Assembly (NCBI GenBank): GCA_003508835.1
Contig: PUFA01000171.1
Coordinates: 3,328,001 to 3,392,000, forward strand
Source of the DNA: Eonycteris spelaea
Lineage: Eukaryota; Chordata; Mammalia; Chiroptera; Pteropodidae
Length of the DNA stretch: 64,000 bases
Direction of reading: 5' to 3'
Made by a program: the position numbers and the translations under genes. How positions within the stretch are numbered: the stretch's first letter is position 1; every line of letters starts with the position of its first letter. Shown here piece after piece: positions 60,986-64,000 of this stretch. Under the pieces are notes generated by a model. The model was not told the origin of the DNA. It was given only the letters and a program-made list of their open reading frames with translations, and made no database searches.

Positions 60986-63839
60986 TTCCTATCTTGCAGA
61001 GTTTCTTAAAGTTTCTGAATAAAGTCTGTTAACTGTCCAGTGTTCTGCCTATGCATGGCATGTGCATTATCTTACTACAGTATCTTCATTTTAGAGCCCT
61101 TTCGGCGAAGGTGTTAGGCACAATAGACACAATTAAAGAGACCCAACTTATTCTGGAAATAATAGCAAGAAGAGCTGGAGAGTTAACACGTCAGGCCTTT
61201 TGCAGATTCACCAAGTGGTCCTCAGTCAGGATCCCGCATACAACCCTCAGAGGCACCAACCCCAATGGCCATCTGGCTTAAGCTGGGGTAGAAAGTAGAT
61301 TCAAATTTATGTCACCATCAAATGGTCCATTCTGACGAAGGTTTTCCTTTCCGGCTCTCCTCCAGACCAAATATCATCTGCTAGGAGAAAACAAAGACCA
61401 GGCCTGAGCTCTCTCAAAACCTTTGTGGCATCTAATAACTTCCTCATTTTTGGCCTAAACCACAATTGTTGGCTCTGTTCTCTCTGGACAATGGCTGAGC
61501 CCTTTTCTCTTTCCTTGCCCATTCCTTTTTTGGAAGCACCAAGGGACAGAGGGTCCAGGGTGCCTGTCACAGGGATGGGCTGGCAGAAAGTGCAGGTAAA
61601 TGGGAAAGAGATGATGGAAACATGTAAAAATAGATTGTCTTATCCTTTTAAGGATTTCCGGTGCATGATTCTTGCATCCCTAGGAAAGCAGATAACAGCA
61701 CCCTAGCACGGCTCTCCATTGCACATGTTGTCCTGTCACCTGCCACCTTCAGGGGACCAGCTGATGTTAGCAGCTGGGTTTGAGGGTTCATGAAACCCAC
61801 ATTTCTTGCTGCTGGCTGCGATCCCCAGGCTAAGTCATACCCAGCCTCCCTGCTAATCTTCACCTCCCCCTATGCTTGCTGGGTTGGTTCTGGAGGCCCC
61901 TGAGTGTGCAAATGCCCTGCACCAACTAGGAAACAGCCCGGAGAGCATGTGAGAAGACTTGCCAGCACCCAGAGCACAACTTTTCTGCCTTAAACTCTTT
62001 CTGGAATAATCTGAACAACAAATAAACATTTTAAAACCCGTATGTTCTAATTTAAAAATTCCATAGTGAATCTAGGCAGAAAATAATCCTGGAATGAGTG
62101 TTGGGAAGTCTATTGCCCCAGAGACCCCCAACGGAATCCTCACTTTGCCTTTACTCCCCCTGCCAGTTATCCTATCTATATGTTGAACTCAGGCAGTCTC
62201 CAGAACACAGAGTTTTTTACCCACCTGAGGTTACTGTGCTACCTGCCTCACAGCAGACTGGACTTGACCAAGCTGGCCATGTGCTTTGACCTCATTGGGA
62301 AATGGTGCTATAGTGGTACCATATAACTGGGGCAGATTATTCCAAGTCTTTCCTATAAAAGGGTATGTGTACTTTCCCACATGTCAGGAGTTATTCCCAG
62401 AATTTCTCTTAAAGGTAAGAACTGATATTTTAGCCCTATCTTCCAGATGAACAAACAGAAACTAAGAGGTTATATATCTTGGCTCAAACCACACGTGGAA
62501 TCAATCATACCCACTTGGGATGAAAACCACTGACAATCACCTACTCTTCTTCCTTTCAGTTTAGTACTTTCAAATTTTTTCAGTTTATCACAAATTCTAT
62601 AGGCCTTGGGATCCCTAAGCCAGATTTGGTCAGAATGGGTAGAGAATGGTGATGGAGCCATTAATTAAACATGTTACCAAATAAGCTTATTTTCACTTAA
62701 AAGATACTCAGTGGTACATTATTTTACTTAAAGATACCCAAAGGTACATTGTCAACACCTTGGAATCGCTGAAACAGCTTCAAGTGAAAAATACAGAAAT
62801 AAACCATATTAACCTCCAGCCTCATGGGGCTACTTCCAGATTCCTGAAAGGTTCCACTCTCTCCTGGCTTTTTCACACTCGTGCCCTTCAGGTTTCAGTT
62901 TGGACATCATTTCCGCTGGTTGCAGGTCAGGGTGAGGTGACCCTCCATACTAGCTGAGCAGCATACTGGCTATTGATGTACATTTCAAAGTGCAATTCTC
63001 CCCACTGCCTATTTGCTGGTCCCTCTTTTCCATTCAAGTTCAGAAAGGCAAGCAGGCCAGCTTGGTGCCTGGCACTGAGAATTGTCCAATAGATGAAATA
63101 CTGCTAAATGTTCAACAGATCTGTTAAACAGATCTCCTATCTCCTTTTAGTTCACAAGCTAACTGCTGGCAAAACTAGTGGGATGGTTTAGGGGGCTGTT
63201 TTTATGTTGTTTCTTGCTGTTCTGCCTCGATATCACAAACTGTGAAGGATGAAATAGGAATCAAAGCTGTTAGCAGGGGCTAAAAAAATTATTGTGATCC
63301 ACAATCCCCGTATCATCTTTCTTCCCCAAATAGTTAAGAAACAAGAAATCCAGGTCAACCATCTATATATTTATACTTTCTACGATGAGTACATTCACAC
63401 TTTCTCCTCTCCCTGCCCCCGGTAGTCATAATTCTTGAATATATACTGACTGCTTTACTATTTGGTATTTTAATAGCGGTTGTTAACTGATATCTAAACT
63501 GAGTTTCGCCAATAAAAAGTTCAAGATCATTCTGTTCCTGTGGCTCTCTTAAACACCAGGAAACCTGGGGAAGGACTAGGGAAGCCAAGTGAAAGACTTA
63601 AGAAGGTGGGCGGGTCCCATTAAAATGGTCTCTCCAGATCCTTTTAGTTCCTGGTTTCTCCCAAGTTTAAGTAGTTTCACTTTGTCCCTGGTGGAGTAGG
63701 GGGGCCAAGAATCCCGTCTCTTTGGCATGGACTGTTACAACCTTAGAGAAGTGCTTGGTTTATCTGTTATAAATCAGCAGTTTCTTCCTTTCTATTGTGT
63801 GTTTTTTTTTTTTCCCAGTACAGAACAGCTTCCTAACTG

Positions 63840-64000
63840 TCTATTCCACTCCTGTCCTCTTCCAATCCAGTGTCTACCCAGCAGCTAGCATACCCTTTAA
63901 AAAATGTAATTGGACCATGTCATTTTCTAATAAAGCCCTAGTGTAGCTTCCCCTGCACTGCTGATAAAACCTAAGTGTCTTAACTTGATCTGTGAGGCCT
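63840..64000 (+). repeat. Old interspersed repeat, cut by window end
   Basis: CTCTTCCAATCCAGTGTCTA, GGACCATGTCATTTTCTAAT and AACCTAAGTGTCTTAACTTG resemble the repeat at 8690-9060. The family is not assigned. Confidence 0.4.

Larger units (their letters stand above)
6473..64000 (-). other. SHROOM3: SHROOM3 gene, partial (exons 3-11; 5' part outside window)
   Basis: SHROOM3 is a cytoskeletal adaptor at apical junctions. It binds F-actin through ASD1 and recruits Rho-kinase (ROCK1/2) through ASD2, which activates non-muscle myosin II and narrows the cell apex in neural tube, lens, gut and kidney epithelium. Nine exons in the correct order and strand match the human protein from just after the PDZ domain to the C-terminus. 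Every splice junction is GT-AG and the intron phases agree with each other. Residue signatures that separate it from SHROOM1, 2 and 4 include SEPAGRPHSWHSTK in exon 4, KRDSAYSSFSTSSSILEYP in exon 5 and [19 protein letters not shown] in exon 10. The gene name is secure. The reading frame as given is not continuous: there are about 21 indels in exon 5 and one each in exons 7 and 11. Confidence 0.97.
59488..64000 (-). other. SHROOM3: SHROOM3 intron 2, partial
   Basis: The intron runs off the window. It contains a full MIR at 60750-60985 and an old repeat at 63840-64000. The next coding exon to the right (exon 2, end of PDZ) is not present. Chance open frames at 59790-60183 on both strands match no protein I know. 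Confidence 0.85.

Noticed and set aside
1..64000. CRISPR arrays, operons, prophage or other microbial systems
   Set aside because: There are no regularly spaced repeats or dense coding. Intron-exon structure and mammalian repeats show vertebrate nuclear DNA.

Overview
The window is chromosomal DNA from a placental mammal. It holds most of one gene on the minus strand, SHROOM3, the actin- and Rho-kinase-binding protein that drives apical constriction of epithelial cells. Nine exons are recognised by protein similarity and by GT-AG splice sites on the minus strand. By homology to the human 11-exon gene they are exons 3 to 11 (59487 down to 6473). The PDZ-encoding exons 1-2 and the promoter lie beyond the right-hand end. 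I see no other protein-coding gene. Comparisons with human SHROOM3 are from memory, not from an alignment run here.

Layout in gene order, right to left: partial intron 2 (59488-64000); exon 3 (59356-59487); exon 4 (45545-45676); the very large exon 5 (36600-39797, containing ASD1); exon 6 (31015-31088); exon 7 (26366-27255, with an Ena/VASP-binding proline motif); exon 8 (24417-24926), exon 9 (21716-21866), exon 10 (11686-11958) and exon 11 (6473/6487-6840), which together encode the ASD2 Rho-kinase-binding domain. A probable long 3' UTR and downstream DNA fill 1-6472. Intron phases are mutually consistent throughout (introns 2, 3, 4, 6, 7 and 8 in phase 2; introns 5, 9 and 10 in phase 0).

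The most striking observation is that exon 5 cannot be read as one frame. I count about 21 small indels relative to the expected SHROOM3 frame, nearly all deletions of one base, concentrated in 37.6-39.73 kb. The amino-acid sequence between the breaks is well conserved. Six neighbouring exons (1,272 bp) carry none, and exons 7 and 11 each carry one, both in runs of G. This looks like a patch of unpolished consensus sequence rather than a decayed gene, but reads or cDNA are needed to decide.

The second notable item is a retroposed element in intron 7: a 5S rRNA-derived head, an A-rich linker, a body of about 70 bp and a poly-A tail, bounded by perfect 11-bp target-site duplications. SINEs built on 5S rRNA are known from fruit bats. 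I see no Alu, B1/B2, carnivore, ruminant, equine or afrotherian SINEs, and one L1 3' end is of the type common in Laurasiatheria. A fruit bat is therefore a reasonable but unproven guess. The other repeats are old and shared by mammals: L1M/HAL1 fragments, MIR, L2, MER5A-like and MER1-like DNA transposons, and two long (TG)n microsatellites.
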